Under the pieces are notes generated by a model. The model searched no databases. It was not told the origin of the DNA and worked only from the letters and a program-made list of their open reading frames with translations. 57,889 nucleotides of DNA, from NCBI GenBank assembly GCA_017517305.1, contig JAFWZV010000014.1, forward strand, positions 1 through 57,889, written 5' to 3'. Origin of the DNA: Lachnospiraceae bacterium. Its GTDB lineage: Bacteria > Bacillota > Clostridia > Lachnospirales > Lachnospiraceae. This document shows positions 16,685-26,758 of this stretch, piece after piece. Made by a program: the position numbers and the translations under genes. Position 1 is the first letter of the stretch, and every line of letters begins with the position of its first letter.

Positions 16685-18769
16685 ATGTACAAGAAGTTTG
16701 AGATGGAGCTTGCAGGTAGAACTCTTAGAGTTGATGTTGGCAGAGTTGCAAAGCAGGCAAATGGTGCAGCACTTATGCACTACGGAGACACAGTTGTTTT
16801 ATCAACAGCTACAGCTTCAGAGAAGCCAAGAGAGGGTATTGATTTCTTCCCACTTTCAGTTGAGTATGAGGAGAAGCTTTACGCAGTAGGTAAGATTCCT
16901 GGAGGATTTAATAAGAGAGAGGGTAAGGCTAGTGAGAATGCTATTCTTACTTCAAGAGTAATTGATCGTCCTATGAGACCACTTTTCCCTAAGGATTATA
17001 GAAATGATGTTACTCTTAATAATATGGTTATGTCAGTAGATCCTGAGTGTTCACCAGAGCTTACAGCAATGCTTGGTTCTGCAATTGCTACAGCTATTTC
17101 AGATATTCCATTTGATGGTCCATGTGCAACAACTCAGGTTGGTATGATTAATGGTGAGTTCGTATTTAACCCAAATGCAACTCAGAATCTTGTTTCGGAC
17201 CTTAAGCTTACAGTTGCTTCAACTAGAGATAAGGTTATTATGATTGAAGCAGGTGCTAATGAGATTCCTGAGGCTAAGATGATTGAGGCAATATATGCTG
17301 CTCATGAGTTGAACCAGAAGGTTATAGCATTTATCGATGAGATAGTTGCAGAGTGTGGTAAGGCTAAGCATGAGTATACAAGCTGTGCTATTCCAGATGA
17401 GCTTTTTGCTGCAATTAAGGAAATTGTTACTCCAGAGCAGATGGAGGTTGCAGTATTTACTGATGAGAAGCAGGTTAGAGAAGAGAATATTAGACAGATT
17501 AAGGACAAGCTTGAGGAAGCCTTTGCTGATAAGGAGGATTGGTTAGCTGTTCTTGATGAGGCTGTTTACCAGTATCAGAAGAAGACAGTTCGTAAGATGA
17601 TTCTCAAGGATGGTAAGAGACCTGATGGAAGACAGATGACTCAGATTAGACCTCTTGCTGCTGAGACTGATATTATTCCAAGAGTACATGGTTCAGCTAT
17701 GTTTACTAGAGGACAAACTCAGATATGTAATGTGGTTACTTTAGCTCCACTTTCAGAGGCACAGAAGTTAGATGGTCTTGATGAGCTAGTAACTAACAAG
17801 AGATATATGCATCACTATAATTTCCCTTCATACTCAGTTGGTGAAACAAAGCCATCTAGAGGACCAGGAAGAAGAGAGATTGGTCATGGAGCGCTTGCTG
17901 AAAGAGCCCTTATTCCTGTACTTCCTACTGAAGAAGAGTTCCCATATGCAATTCGTTCTGTATCTGAGACATTTGAGTCAAATGGTTCAACATCTATGGC
18001 TTCAACATGTTCATCATGTATGGCTCTTATGGCTGCAGGTGTACCAATTAAGAAGATGGTTGCAGGTATTTCATGTGGTCTTGTAACTGGTGATACAGAT
18101 GATGATTATGTTCTTCTTACTGATATTCAGGGACTTGAGGATTTCTTCGGTGATATGGACTTTAAGGTAACTGGTACTACTGAGGGTATTACAGCCATTC
18201 AGATGGATATCAAGATTCATGGATTAACAAGACCTATCGTTGAAGGTGCTATTGCAAGATGTCGTGAGGCTAGAATGTTTATCATGGATACTTGTATGAA
18301 GCCAGCAATAGCTGAGCCAAGACCAAACGTTGGTGAGTTTGCACCAAAGATTATTCAGACTGTAGTTGATCCTGAGAAGATTGGTGAGATTATTGGTCAG
18401 AGAGGTAAGACTATTAACTCAATTATTGAGGAAACTGGTGTTAAGATTGATATTGATGATGAGGGTAGAGTTTCAATCTGTGGCGTTGAGCAGGCAGGTA
18501 TGGACAAAGCTCTTAAGCTTATTCGTTCAATCGTTGATCCACTTGAGGTTGGCAAGACTTACGAGGGTAAGGTTGTTAGAATAATGAACTTCGGTGCATT
18601 TGTTGAGTTATCACCTAATAAGGATGGACTTATCCACATTTCTAAGCTTGCTAACAACAGAGTTGAGAAGGTTGAAGATGTTGTTAATATCGGCGATGAT
18701 GTTAGAGTTAAGGTTCTTGAAATTGATAGAATGGGTAAGGTTAGCCTTAGCTTAAAGGATGCTGAATAA
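16685..18769 (+). CDS. pnp: Polyribonucleotide nucleotidyltransferase (PNPase)
   Basis: Phosphorolytic 3'-5' exoribonuclease of the RNA decay machinery. The start at ATG 16685 (AAGGAG, spacing 10) gives MYKKFEMELAGRTLRVDVG; the frame stays open upstream through the leader hairpin but without a ribosome site. It has 694 residues: RNase PH domain 1 (about 12-140), helical domain, RNase PH domain 2 with ETDIIPRVHGSAMFTRGQTQ and GDTDDDYV, KH domain (GQRGKTINSIIEETGV, about 555-610), and C-terminal S1 domain (GKVVRIMNFGAFVELSPNKDGLIH). Codon use is strongly biased to AAG/GAG, as expected for a highly expressed gene here. rpsO, the common upstream neighbour, is absent. Confidence 0.97.
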   Translation: MYKKFEMELAGRTLRVDVGRVAKQANGAALMHYGDTVVLSTATASEKPREGIDFFPLSVEYEEKLYAVGKIPGGFNKREGKASENAILTSRVIDRPMRPLFPKDYRNDVTLNNMVMSVDPECSPELTAMLGSAIATAISDIPFDGPCATTQVGMINGEFVFNPNATQNLVSDLKLTVASTRDKVIMIEAGANEIPEAKMIEAIYAAHELNQKVIAFIDEIVAECGKAKHEYTSCAIPDELFAAIKEIVTPEQMEVAVFTDEKQVREENIRQIKDKLEEAFADKEDWLAVLDEAVYQYQKKTVRKMILKDGKRPDGRQMTQIRPLAAETDIIPRVHGSAMFTRGQTQICNVVTLAPLSEAQKLDGLDELVTNKRYMHHYNFPSYSVGETKPSRGPGRREIGHGALAERALIPVLPTEEEFPYAIRSVSETFESNGSTSMASTCSSCMALMAAGVPIKKMVAGISCGLVTGDTDDDYVLLTDIQGLEDFFGDMDFKVTGTTEGITAIQMDIKIHGLTRPIVEGAIARCREARMFIMDTCMKPAIAEPRPNVGEFAPKIIQTVVDPEKIGEIIGQRGKTINSIIEETGVKIDIDDEGRVSICGVEQAGMDKALKLIRSIVDPLEVGKTYEGKVVRIMNFGAFVELSPNKDGLIHISKLANNRVEKVEDVVNIGDDVRVKVLEIDRMGKVSLSLKDAE

Positions 18770-18792
18770 TATTTATTTGAAATAATGAATCT

Positions 18793-18818
18793 GTATGCCC
18801 CATTAAGTTGGGGCGTAC
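18793..18818 (+). other. Stem-loop between pnp and the GH94 gene
   Basis: GTATGCCCC (18793-18801) pairs with GGGGCGTAC (18810-18818; one G-U) around an 8-base loop. No T run follows, so it is not a standard terminator. It lies 22 bases before the ribosome site of the phosphorylase gene and could stabilise a processed mRNA end or act as an operator; neither is shown. Confidence 0.55.
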
Positions 18819-18847
18819 AATATATTATAATTCTAGGAGGGCATTTC

Positions 18848-21247
18848 ATGCGATTTGGTTATTTTGATGAGATTAACAAGGAATATGTTATAGATAGACC
18901 AGACACACCAGCCCCATGGGCAAACTATTTGGGTTCACCAGAATATGGTGCAATCATTTCTAATAATGCCGGAGGATATAGCTTCGTTAAGTCAGGCGCA
19001 AACGGAAGAATACTTAGATATGTATTCAATAATTTTGATCAGCCAGGAAGATATATTTACTTGAGAGATAATGATAACAATGATTTTTGGTCTGCTTCAT
19101 GGCAACCAGTTGGTAAGGATTTATCAGTTTACAAGAATGAATGTCATCATGGTACAGGCTACACTAATATTAAGGCTTCTTATGATGGTATTGATTCAGA
19201 AGCATTGTATTATGTTCCATTAGATAAGACACATGAGGTATGGAAGGTTAAGGTTACTAATAATTCAGATAAGCCTAGAAATCTTTCTGTATTTGGTTAC
19301 TGTGAATTTACTAATGATAATAATTATGAGCAGGATCAGGTAAACCTTCAGTATACTTTGTTTATTACAAAAACTTATTTTGAAGGTAATAGAATTAAGC
19401 AGGTTATTAATGAAAATGTTAATAAGGGTGCTATTAATGGTAGTGTAGTTCTTAACAGATTCTTTGGACTTGCAGGAACAGATGTTGCTAGTTATTGTGG
19501 TGATAAGGAAGAGTTTATTGGTAGATATCATTCTTATGCAAATCCAGTTGGAGTAGTAAATGGTAACTGTGGTAATAAGCTTAATTATAATGCTAATGCT
19601 TGTGGTGCTTTAGAGACAAAGCTTACACTTGCGCCTGGTGAGAGTAAAGAATTTGCCTTTGTTCTTGGTATGAAGAATGACGAAGAAATTAATGAGGTAA
19701 TGAATTCTTATGCTGACGTTTCAGCTAAGACAGCATCAGAGCTTAAAGAGTTAATTGATAACTGGCATGGAAAGCTTTCTCACTTACAGGTTAATACACC
19801 AAGCGAGAGCTTTAATGCCATGATTAATACATGGAATGCATATCAGTGCTTTATGACCTTTATTTGGTCAAGAGCAGCTTCCTTCTCTTACTGTGGCCTT
19901 AGAAATGGATATGGTTATAGAGATACAGTTCAAGATATTCAGGGTATTATTCACCTTGAGCCTGAGATGGCCCTTGATAAGATTCGTTTTATGTTATCAG
20001 CCCAGGTTGATAATGGTGGTGGACTTCCTCTTGTTAAGTTTGATCATAATGCTGGTCATGAGGATACACCTGATGATCCATCATATGTTCAGGCTACAGG
20101 ACATCCTGCATATAGAGCAGATGATGCTTTATGGTTGTTCCCAACAGTATATAAGTATATTGCTGAGTCTGGCAATGTGGACTTTATTGATGAGGTTATT
20201 GTTTTTGCTAACGGCGGTGAAGGTACAGTATATGAACACCTTAAGAGAGCAATTGATTTTTCTATGAATCGTCTTGGCAACAATAATATGCCAGCAGGAC
20301 TTCATGCAGACTGGAATGACTGCTTAAGACTTGGCAAGAAGGGTGAGTCTACATTTGTAGCAATGCAGCTTTATTATGCTATGACAGTGCTTCGTATGTT
20401 CTCAGAGATGAAGAAGGATACAGAGTACATTGCTTATCTTGATAAGATTCAGAAAGAATTAGGTGATACTATCCAGTCTAAGTGCTGGGAGGAGGATAGA
20501 TATATCAGAGGTTATAAGGAAGACGGTATGATTATCGGTTCTAAGAAAGACCCTGAGGCTAATATGTGGCTTAATCCACAATCATGGGCTGTAATTAGTG
20601 GACTTGCTTCTAAGGAGCAGGCTGAACTTGCCCTTGAGTCAGTTCATAGAGAGCTTAGTACTCCTTACGGATGTAGAGTAATGGCTCCTTCATATGTTGA
20701 TCATGCTTTTGAAGGTGCATTAATGTTACTATTCAATCCATCAACCAAGGAAAATGGTGGTATTTTCTCACAGCCACAGGGATGGATAATTCTTGCAGAA
20801 GCTCTTATGGGACATGGTGATAGAGCATTTGAATACTTTACAAATAGTTCACCAGCTTCTATGAATGATAAAGCTGAGATTCGTAAGCTTGAGCCATATT
20901 GTCATGGTCAGTTTACTGAAAGCTCTGAATCTCCATTTGAAGGACGTTCACATGTTCATTGGCTTACTGGTACAGCTTCAACCGTTATGGTAGGTTGTGT
21001 TGAGGGTATCCTTGGTATGAGACCAGACTTTGATGGTATCAAAATTGCTCCATCTATTCCAAGTGATTGGAAGGAGTTTAGCATTACTAAGGACTTTAGA
21101 GGTAAGAAGCTTAATATTAAGGTTCTTAATCCAAATGGTGCCCAGAGTGGATATACTAGTCTTACATTGAATGGAAAGGCCATGGACGCTAATTATATTA
21201 AGGCATCAGAGTTGATGGACGAAAATGATATTGTTTTAACTATGTAA
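18848..21247 (+). CDS. GH94 cellobiose phosphorylase (cytoplasmic)
   Basis: Inverting glycoside phosphorylase that splits cellobiose with phosphate into glucose 1-phosphate and glucose, saving one ATP in cellulose-degrading gut anaerobes. The start at ATG 18848 follows AGGAGGG and gives MRFGYFDEINKEYVI. It has 799 residues, near the usual length of about 810. There is no signal peptide, so it acts inside the cell. The sandwich N-terminal domain is followed by the helical barrel with HADWNDCLRLGKKGES; Asp491 is the expected general acid. GLRNGYGYRDTVQD and the C-terminal region HVHWLTGTAS also match the family. Lysine codons are mostly AAG, like pnp. No transporter or glucosidase is adjacent. 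Confidence 0.93.
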   Translation: MRFGYFDEINKEYVIDRPDTPAPWANYLGSPEYGAIISNNAGGYSFVKSGANGRILRYVFNNFDQPGRYIYLRDNDNNDFWSASWQPVGKDLSVYKNECHHGTGYTNIKASYDGIDSEALYYVPLDKTHEVWKVKVTNNSDKPRNLSVFGYCEFTNDNNYEQDQVNLQYTLFITKTYFEGNRIKQVINENVNKGAINGSVVLNRFFGLAGTDVASYCGDKEEFIGRYHSYANPVGVVNGNCGNKLNYNANACGALETKLTLAPGESKEFAFVLGMKNDEEINEVMNSYADVSAKTASELKELIDNWHGKLSHLQVNTPSESFNAMINTWNAYQCFMTFIWSRAASFSYCGLRNGYGYRDTVQDIQGIIHLEPEMALDKIRFMLSAQVDNGGGLPLVKFDHNAGHEDTPDDPSYVQATGHPAYRADDALWLFPTVYKYIAESGNVDFIDEVIVFANGGEGTVYEHLKRAIDFSMNRLGNNNMPAGLHADWNDCLRLGKKGESTFVAMQLYYAMTVLRMFSEMKKDTEYIAYLDKIQKELGDTIQSKCWEEDRYIRGYKEDGMIIGSKKDPEANMWLNPQSWAVISGLASKEQAELALESVHRELSTPYGCRVMAPSYVDHAFEGALMLLFNPSTKENGGIFSQPQGWIILAEALMGHGDRAFEYFTNSSPASMNDKAEIRKLEPYCHGQFTESSESPFEGRSHVHWLTGTASTVMVGCVEGILGMRPDFDGIKIAPSIPSDWKEFSITKDFRGKKLNIKVLNPNGAQSGYTSLTLNGKAMDANYIKASELMDENDIVLTM

Positions 21248-21273
21248 AAAAATAAATTTTTTGGAATTTATGT

Positions 21274-21317
21274 AAAACAGGTAACCTTTAGTGGCTACAA
21301 AAGGTTACCTGTTTTTG
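21274..21317 (+). terminator. Terminator of the cellobiose phosphorylase gene
   Basis: CAGGTAACCTTT (21278-21289) pairs perfectly with AAAGGTTACCTG (21300-21311), followed by five T. Confidence 0.95.
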
Positions 21318-21396
21318 TTATTATCACCTTAGTTAATCTAATTGAGTTTGGTGTCAAGAAGATTTTCGTTTGGGGTGAAATTTCATATTTATGAGG

Positions 21397-21448
21397 TTAA
21401 GAGATTATTAGCTTTAGGTAAGTGAAGCTGGTAATCTCTTAATTTTTT
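21397..21448 (+). terminator. Second, orphan terminator or attenuator
   Basis: TTAAGAGATTA (21397-21407) pairs with TAATCTCTTAA (21432-21442), with AGCTT/AAGCT inside, followed by a T-rich tail. It lies 80 bases after the previous terminator, with no open reading frame between them, and 80 bases before tepA. It may end a small RNA or attenuate tepA transcription. Confidence 0.75.
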
Positions 21449-21527
21449 GTGCATTTCTTTATTATTACATAATTTCTTGTATTATTGTTAATTCTAATAA
21501 TTAAATCACTATTATAAGGAGAATAAT

Positions 21528-22244
21528 ATGGAACAGTTAGATAATAAAGAAAATGACAATTCAAAAAATAATACAATTAATGACGGATTAATAAAGGATT
21601 TTGGACAGATAATTCTAAATAATAATAAAAATGGATATAAAATTCATCTTCTGAATATTATTGGAGAGATAGAAGGTCATGAAAATTCATCTCCTATGAC
21701 GAAAACCAGTAAATACGAGCATATTATACCATTGCTTGCTGCAGTTGAAGAGAATGATGATATAGATGGTTTACTTGTATTATTAAATACAATAGGTGGA
21801 GATGTTGAATCAGGACTTGCTATAGCTGAAATGATAAGTTCTATTAGTAAACCTAAGGTGTGTCTTGTTTTGGGTGGTGGACACTCCATAGGTGTGCCTT
21901 TAGCAGTTTCTGGGGATGTAACATATATTGCTTCAACTGCAACTATGATTGTACATCCTATTAGAGTGGGAGGAATGGTTTTAGGAGTTAAGCAAAATTT
22001 TGAATATATTGAAAGACTACAAGATAGAATATTAGACTTTACTGTGGAGCATTCACAGGTAGAAAAAAATAAATTAAAGGAGCTTATGTTTAATACCAAA
22101 GAGCTTACTAAGGACATTGGTTCTATATTGGTAGGAGAACAAGCGGTGGAAGTAGGAGTTATTGATAAGGTTGGTGGAATTAAAGAATCTCTTAATGAGT
22201 TATATGACTTGATAAATCATAGGAAAAATAGTAAAATGACTTAG
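21528..22244 (+). CDS. tepA: ClpP-like serine protease, TepA (YmfB) family
   Basis: Cytoplasmic ClpP-fold protein of 238 residues. The nucleophile serine is in GGGHSIGVP and the histidine in MIVHPIR; the acid is probably the Asp in ELTKDIGS. The ending VGEQAVEVGVIDKVGG is typical of the crotonase/ClpP fold. B. subtilis TepA was linked to protein translocation and spore protein degradation. The gene is directly upstream of spoIIIE, as in B. subtilis ymfB-spoIIIE, which supports the subfamily call over true ClpP. The AAGGAG site is 6 bases before the ATG. Confidence 0.88.
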   Translation: MEQLDNKENDNSKNNTINDGLIKDFGQIILNNNKNGYKIHLLNIIGEIEGHENSSPMTKTSKYEHIIPLLAAVEENDDIDGLLVLLNTIGGDVESGLAIAEMISSISKPKVCLVLGGGHSIGVPLAVSGDVTYIASTATMIVHPIRVGGMVLGVKQNFEYIERLQDRILDFTVEHSQVEKNKLKELMFNTKELTKDIGSILVGEQAVEVGVIDKVGGIKESLNELYDLINHRKNSKMT

Positions 22245-22263
22245 TATGAATAAATTTATGAAT

Positions 22264-22292
22264 ACTTTATGCTACATTACATAGCATAAAGT
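22264..22292 (+). other. Stem-loop between tepA and spoIIIE/ftsK
   Basis: ACTTTATGCTA (22264-22274) pairs perfectly with TAGCATAAAGT (22282-22292) around 7 bases. There is almost no T run, so read-through into the next gene is likely. It could be a weak attenuator or a processing site. Confidence 0.5.
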
Positions 22293-22317
22293 TTACATAT
22301 GTAAAAGGAGATAAGTT

Positions 22318-25035
22318 ATGGCAGCTACTAATAAGACTGGTAATAATAAGGCTAAGTCTTCTGGAAATAAGAGTTCTAGCGGACAAAGAGCTTCTAATAC
22401 AAGCTCCAGAGGTAAAAATACTGCTAATAATCAATACACTAAGGAAAGAAAAGCTGCAGCCAGGGCAGCATTGAATGATGAGGATGATGGACCATCTAGA
22501 AAGAATGAAATATATGTGTTTATTTATTTGGCAGTTGCTGTATTTTTGATTTGTAGTAATTTTGGATGGTGTGGTGTTATAGGTGATTTCATTTCCAAAA
22601 TTCTTTTTGGATTAGTTGGAACTGTGTCTTATATTTTACCATTGTATATTTTTTTATCAGCGGCATTTTTGTTTTCCAACGGAGCTCATAAAAAGGTTAT
22701 AAAAAGAGTACTATGTGTTGCTATATTTATAATTGCCCTTGCATTTATATGTCAGCTTATTAATGGCGCTGATGGTGAAACTGTAAAAAGCTTATACAAA
22801 AATGGCTCCTTAAATAAGCAAGGTGGAGGAGTTTTATTAGGAGGACTTGTTGTAATTTTACATAAGCTTATAGGATTTACGGGTTGTGTGATTGTTACAG
22901 TACTTCTTATAATTATTGGTATTATTGTAGTTATGGATGTATCTATAATTGATTCCATGAAAGCAAGGATGGTTTCTTTTGAAGATGATGATGGAGACGA
23001 GGATGATGAGTACATAGATAAAGATTTAGCCAAGCTTTCAGGTGATGAGATCAGAAGTCTAAAAAAGGATAATATCCTTGGCAATGTAATGGTTTTAGAA
23101 TCTAAGGATACTAAGAAGACCAAGAAAAAGAAAGACAAGCAGAAGAATAATGTTGTTCTGTCAGAGGAAGTTCATGAGCTTAAACCATTAAAGGCCACAG
23201 ATGATTTTACATTGGGCGATGCAATTAGAAGTGATGTTCCTATAGATGTAAGTGGAACTAGAATAGATTTCTTTAATAAACCAGTTACTGAAATCAAACC
23301 AACACTTGATGATGGGTTTAATGACAATAGTGATTATTTTGGAAGTAGTGCAGAAGAAAACATTAATGTTGCTCCAAAGAGAAAGCCAAGAAGAACAAAA
23401 GAATCTCAAGCTGAGGTTATGGAGGCTACTGCGTCTGTGTCAGAAGATATAAATGGTGTTAGTGCCAGTGCTATGAGTATATCAGATAATAGTAATGTTT
23501 CTGCTAAATTATTTGAAAGACAGTTGGCTTCTATTGAAGATTCTGGGGATGAAATTAAGAGAGAATATGTATTTCCGCCTATTAACCTTTTGAAATCTGG
23601 AAGAGGTAAAGCTGGTGCTAATAATGAAGTTTCTGTTAGAGAAACAGCTATGAAGTTAAAGAGCACTCTTGAAAGCTTTGGTGTAAATGTTACGGTTACT
23701 GACTATAGTTGTGGCCCATCTGTTACAAGATATGAGCTCCAACCAGAACAGGGAGTTAAGGTTAATAAGATTGTTGGATTGGCAGATGATATCAAATTAA
23801 ATCTTGCTGCAGCTGATATTAGAATCGAGGCTCCTATACCAGGAAAAGCCGCAATAGGTATCGAGGTTCCTAATAAGGAAAGTTCAGCAGTATATTTTAG
23901 GGATTTATTAGAATCAGAAAATTTCAAGAATTTCAACTCAAACATTGCTTTTGCAGTTGGTAAGGATATAAGTGGTCAGGTTGTGGTTGCTGATATTGCT
24001 AAGATGCCTCATTTGCTTGTTGCTGGAGCCACAGGTTCAGGTAAATCTGTTTGTATCAATACTCTTATTATGAGTATAATTTATAAGGCTAAGCCTGAAG
24101 ATGTTAAAATGATCATGATTGATCCTAAGCAGGTTGAATTAAGTATATATAATGGTATACCTCATATGTTAATTCCTGTTGTGACTGATCCTAAAAAGGC
24201 GGCTGGAGCACTTAACTGGGCAGTTATGGAGATGACTAACAGATATCAGCTTTTTGCACAATATAATGTTAGAAATTTACAGGGATATAATGAGAAGGTT
24301 AAGGCAGTTACTGGTCTTGAGGATGGTAATGAGGATTTAAAGAAGTTACCACAGATTATACTTATTGTAGACGAGCTTGCTGACCTTATGATGGTTGCAC
24401 ACCACGAGGTTGAGGATGCTATTGTAAGATTGTCACAGCTTGCTAGAGCTGCGGGAATTCATCTTGTTATTGCTACACAGAGACCATCAGTTGATGTAAT
24501 TACTGGACTTATTAAGGCCAATGTTCCATCAAGAATAGCTATGACAGTATCCTCAGGTGTGGATTCTCGTACAATTCTTGATATGAATGGTGCAGAAAAG
24601 CTTCTGGGTAAGGGAGATATGCTATTTTATCCTACAGGATATCCAAAACCTGTTAGAGTTCAGGGTGCATTCTTGTCAGATGAAGAAATTGCAGGTGTTG
24701 TGGATTTCCTTAAGTCAAATAATGGTGAGACAGCTTATGATGATAAGATAACTCAGGAAATTTCAAGTACAGGCGCTTCAGGACTTCCTGGTTCTGGAGG
24801 AGCTGAACCTGATGTGGATGAGTATTTTGTAGATGCTGGAAAATTTATTATTGGCAAGGATAAGGCATCTATAGGAATGCTTCAGAGAGTATATAAAATA
24901 GGCTTTAATAGAGCTGCTAGAATTATGGATCAGCTTTCTGAGGCAGGTGTTGTTGGACCTGAAGAAGGTACTAAACCAAGAAAGGTTTTAATGACCCTTG
25001 AAGAATTTGATAATTACGTGGAAAATAATTTATAA
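22318..25035 (+). CDS. ftsK: FtsK/SpoIIIE-family DNA translocase
   Basis: Membrane-anchored, ATP-driven DNA pump acting at the division or sporulation septum. It has 905 residues. The N-terminus is Asn/Ser/Lys rich and disordered (1-55), followed by about four membrane helices (about 62-205) and an acidic linker (215-420). The motor follows: Walker A GATGSGKS (Lys576), Walker B IVDELADLMM, then the winged-helix gamma domain (about 840-905, ASIGMLQRVYKIGFNRAARIMDQL). With tepA just upstream and spoIVA elsewhere in the window, a SpoIIIE role in forespore chromosome packing is likely, but the sequence alone does not separate FtsK from SpoIIIE. Confidence 0.95.
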   Translation: MAATNKTGNNKAKSSGNKSSSGQRASNTSSRGKNTANNQYTKERKAAARAALNDEDDGPSRKNEIYVFIYLAVAVFLICSNFGWCGVIGDFISKILFGLVGTVSYILPLYIFLSAAFLFSNGAHKKVIKRVLCVAIFIIALAFICQLINGADGETVKSLYKNGSLNKQGGGVLLGGLVVILHKLIGFTGCVIVTVLLIIIGIIVVMDVSIIDSMKARMVSFEDDDGDEDDEYIDKDLAKLSGDEIRSLKKDNILGNVMVLESKDTKKTKKKKDKQKNNVVLSEEVHELKPLKATDDFTLGDAIRSDVPIDVSGTRIDFFNKPVTEIKPTLDDGFNDNSDYFGSSAEENINVAPKRKPRRTKESQAEVMEATASVSEDINGVSASAMSISDNSNVSAKLFERQLASIEDSGDEIKREYVFPPINLLKSGRGKAGANNEVSVRETAMKLKSTLESFGVNVTVTDYSCGPSVTRYELQPEQGVKVNKIVGLADDIKLNLAAADIRIEAPIPGKAAIGIEVPNKESSAVYFRDLLESENFKNFNSNIAFAVGKDISGQVVVADIAKMPHLLVAGATGSGKSVCINTLIMSIIYKAKPEDVKMIMIDPKQVELSIYNGIPHMLIPVVTDPKKAAGALNWAVMEMTNRYQLFAQYNVRNLQGYNEKVKAVTGLEDGNEDLKKLPQIILIVDELADLMMVAHHEVEDAIVRLSQLARAAGIHLVIATQRPSVDVITGLIKANVPSRIAMTVSSGVDSRTILDMNGAEKLLGKGDMLFYPTGYPKPVRVQGAFLSDEEIAGVVDFLKSNNGETAYDDKITQEISSTGASGLPGSGGAEPDVDEYFVDAGKFIIGKDKASIGMLQRVYKIGFNRAARIMDQLSEAGVVGPEEGTKPRKVLMTLEEFDNYVENNL

Positions 25036-25062
25036 AATAATGAGAAAGTAGGAGTTTATAAT

Positions 25063-26733
25063 ATGTTAACAGATATTCAGATTGCACAGCAGGCACAGCT
25101 TCTTAATATTAAAGATGTTGCTGCTAAGATTGGTATAACGGAGGATGACCTTGAAATGTACGGAAAGTACAAGGCAAAGTTATCTGATGAGTATATGGAT
25201 TCGGTTAAGAATAACAAGGATGGAAAACTTATTCTTGTTACAGCTATTAACCCAACTCCAGCAGGAGAGGGTAAAACTACAGTAACTGTAGGACTTGGTC
25301 AGGCAATGCATAAGCTTGGTAAGAAATCTATCATTGCATTAAGAGAGCCATCTTTAGGACCATGCTTTGGAGTAAAGGGTGGTGCAGCAGGTGGTGGTTA
25401 TTCACAGGTTGTTCCTATGGAGGATTTGAATCTTCATTTTACTGGAGATTTCCATGCTATTACTTCAGCAAACAATCTTCTTGCGGCTGTAATGGATAAT
25501 CATATTCATCAGGGTAATTCTCTTAGAATTGATCCTAAGAGAATAGTATTCAAGCGTTGCCTTGACATGAATGACAGAGCCCTTAGAAGTATCATAGTTG
25601 GTATGGGTAAAAAAGCTGATGGTGTGGTTCGTCAGGATGGATTTGTAATTACTGTTGCATCTGAAATTATGGCAATTCTTTGTCTTGCAGAGGATATTAA
25701 TGATTTGCAGAATAGATTATCAAAGATAATTGTTGCATACAATTATGATAATGAGCCTGTAACAGCGGGAGAACTTAATTGTGTAGGATCTATGGCAGCT
25801 CTTCTTAAGGATGCCATAAAGCCTAACCTTATACAGACATTAGAGCATTCTCCAGCAATAGTACATGGTGGCCCATTTGCAAATATTGCTCATGGATGTA
25901 ATTCCGTAAGAGCTACTAAGACAGCTCTTAAGATTGCAGATTATGTAATTACCGAGGCTGGCTTTGGTGCAGATCTTGGTGCGCAGAAGTTCTTCGACAT
26001 TAAGTGTCGTATGGCAGGACTTAAGCCAGATGCTGTAGTGCTGGTTGCTACTATAAGAGCTTTAAAATATAACGGAGGAGTAGCTAAGGCTGAGCTTAAC
26101 AACGAGAATTTAGATGCTCTTTCAAAGGGTATTGTTAACCTTGAGAAACATATCGAGAATCTTCAAATGTACGGTGTACCTGTTGTTGTTACTCTTAATA
26201 GATTTATTACAGATTCTGAGGCGGAGCTGGAGTTTGTTAAGAAATTCTGTGAGGAAAGAAACTGTGATTTCGCCCTTGCTAATGTATGGGAAAAGGGCGG
26301 TGAAGGTGGAATAGACCTTGCTAATGCAGTTCTTAATACCTTAGAGACCAAAGAAAGTAATTTCAAGGTTTTATATGAGGATGATTTATCCATTAAAGAT
26401 AAGATATCAACAATTGCAACTAAAATATATGGTGCAAAGGATGTGACCTATTCATCAGAAGCTTCCAATGCTATAGCAAAAATTGAAGCTATGGGTATGA
26501 GCAATATGCCTGTATGTATGGCTAAGAATCAGTACTCGCTCTCTGATGATGCGTCACTATTGGGAAGACCTGAAGGATTTACTGTTAATATTCGTGAGGT
26601 TTATGTAAGTGCTGGAGCTGGCTTTGTGGTTGCAATTACAGGTGCAATTATGACTATGCCTGGACTTCCTAAGGTTCCTGCAGCGGAAAGAATATTTGTT
26701 GATGACAATGGTGTTATTAATGGATTGTTCTAG
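25063..26733 (+). CDS. fhs: Formate-tetrahydrofolate ligase
   Basis: Makes 10-formyl-tetrahydrofolate from formate, THF and ATP, the entry step of the methyl branch and of one-carbon supply. It has 556 residues, the standard length. Signatures are [21 protein letters not shown] split across the P-loop region (about 62-80), [22 protein letters not shown] and [15 protein letters not shown]. It is 27 bases after ftsK with an AGGAG site. folD lies one gene further, so the two are probably linked in one transcript. No other Wood-Ljungdahl genes are visible in this window, so biosynthetic use is as likely as acetogenesis. Confidence 0.98.
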   Translation: MLTDIQIAQQAQLLNIKDVAAKIGITEDDLEMYGKYKAKLSDEYMDSVKNNKDGKLILVTAINPTPAGEGKTTVTVGLGQAMHKLGKKSIIALREPSLGPCFGVKGGAAGGGYSQVVPMEDLNLHFTGDFHAITSANNLLAAVMDNHIHQGNSLRIDPKRIVFKRCLDMNDRALRSIIVGMGKKADGVVRQDGFVITVASEIMAILCLAEDINDLQNRLSKIIVAYNYDNEPVTAGELNCVGSMAALLKDAIKPNLIQTLEHSPAIVHGGPFANIAHGCNSVRATKTALKIADYVITEAGFGADLGAQKFFDIKCRMAGLKPDAVVLVATIRALKYNGGVAKAELNNENLDALSKGIVNLEKHIENLQMYGVPVVVTLNRFITDSEAELEFVKKFCEERNCDFALANVWEKGGEGGIDLANAVLNTLETKESNFKVLYEDDLSIKDKISTIATKIYGAKDVTYSSEASNAIAKIEAMGMSNMPVCMAKNQYSLSDDASLLGRPEGFTVNIREVYVSAGAGFVVAITGAIMTMPGLPKVPAAERIFVDDNGVINGLF

Positions 26734-26758
26734 TGATTGATATATTTTGGGGGTTTAC

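Noticed and set aside
21677-22117. 146-codon minus-strand frame inside tepA
   Set aside because: It opposes the catalytic region of TepA and has no ribosome site.
22264-22292. Terminator between tepA and spoIIIE
   Set aside because: The stem is perfect but has almost no T tail, so it is listed only as a stem-loop.
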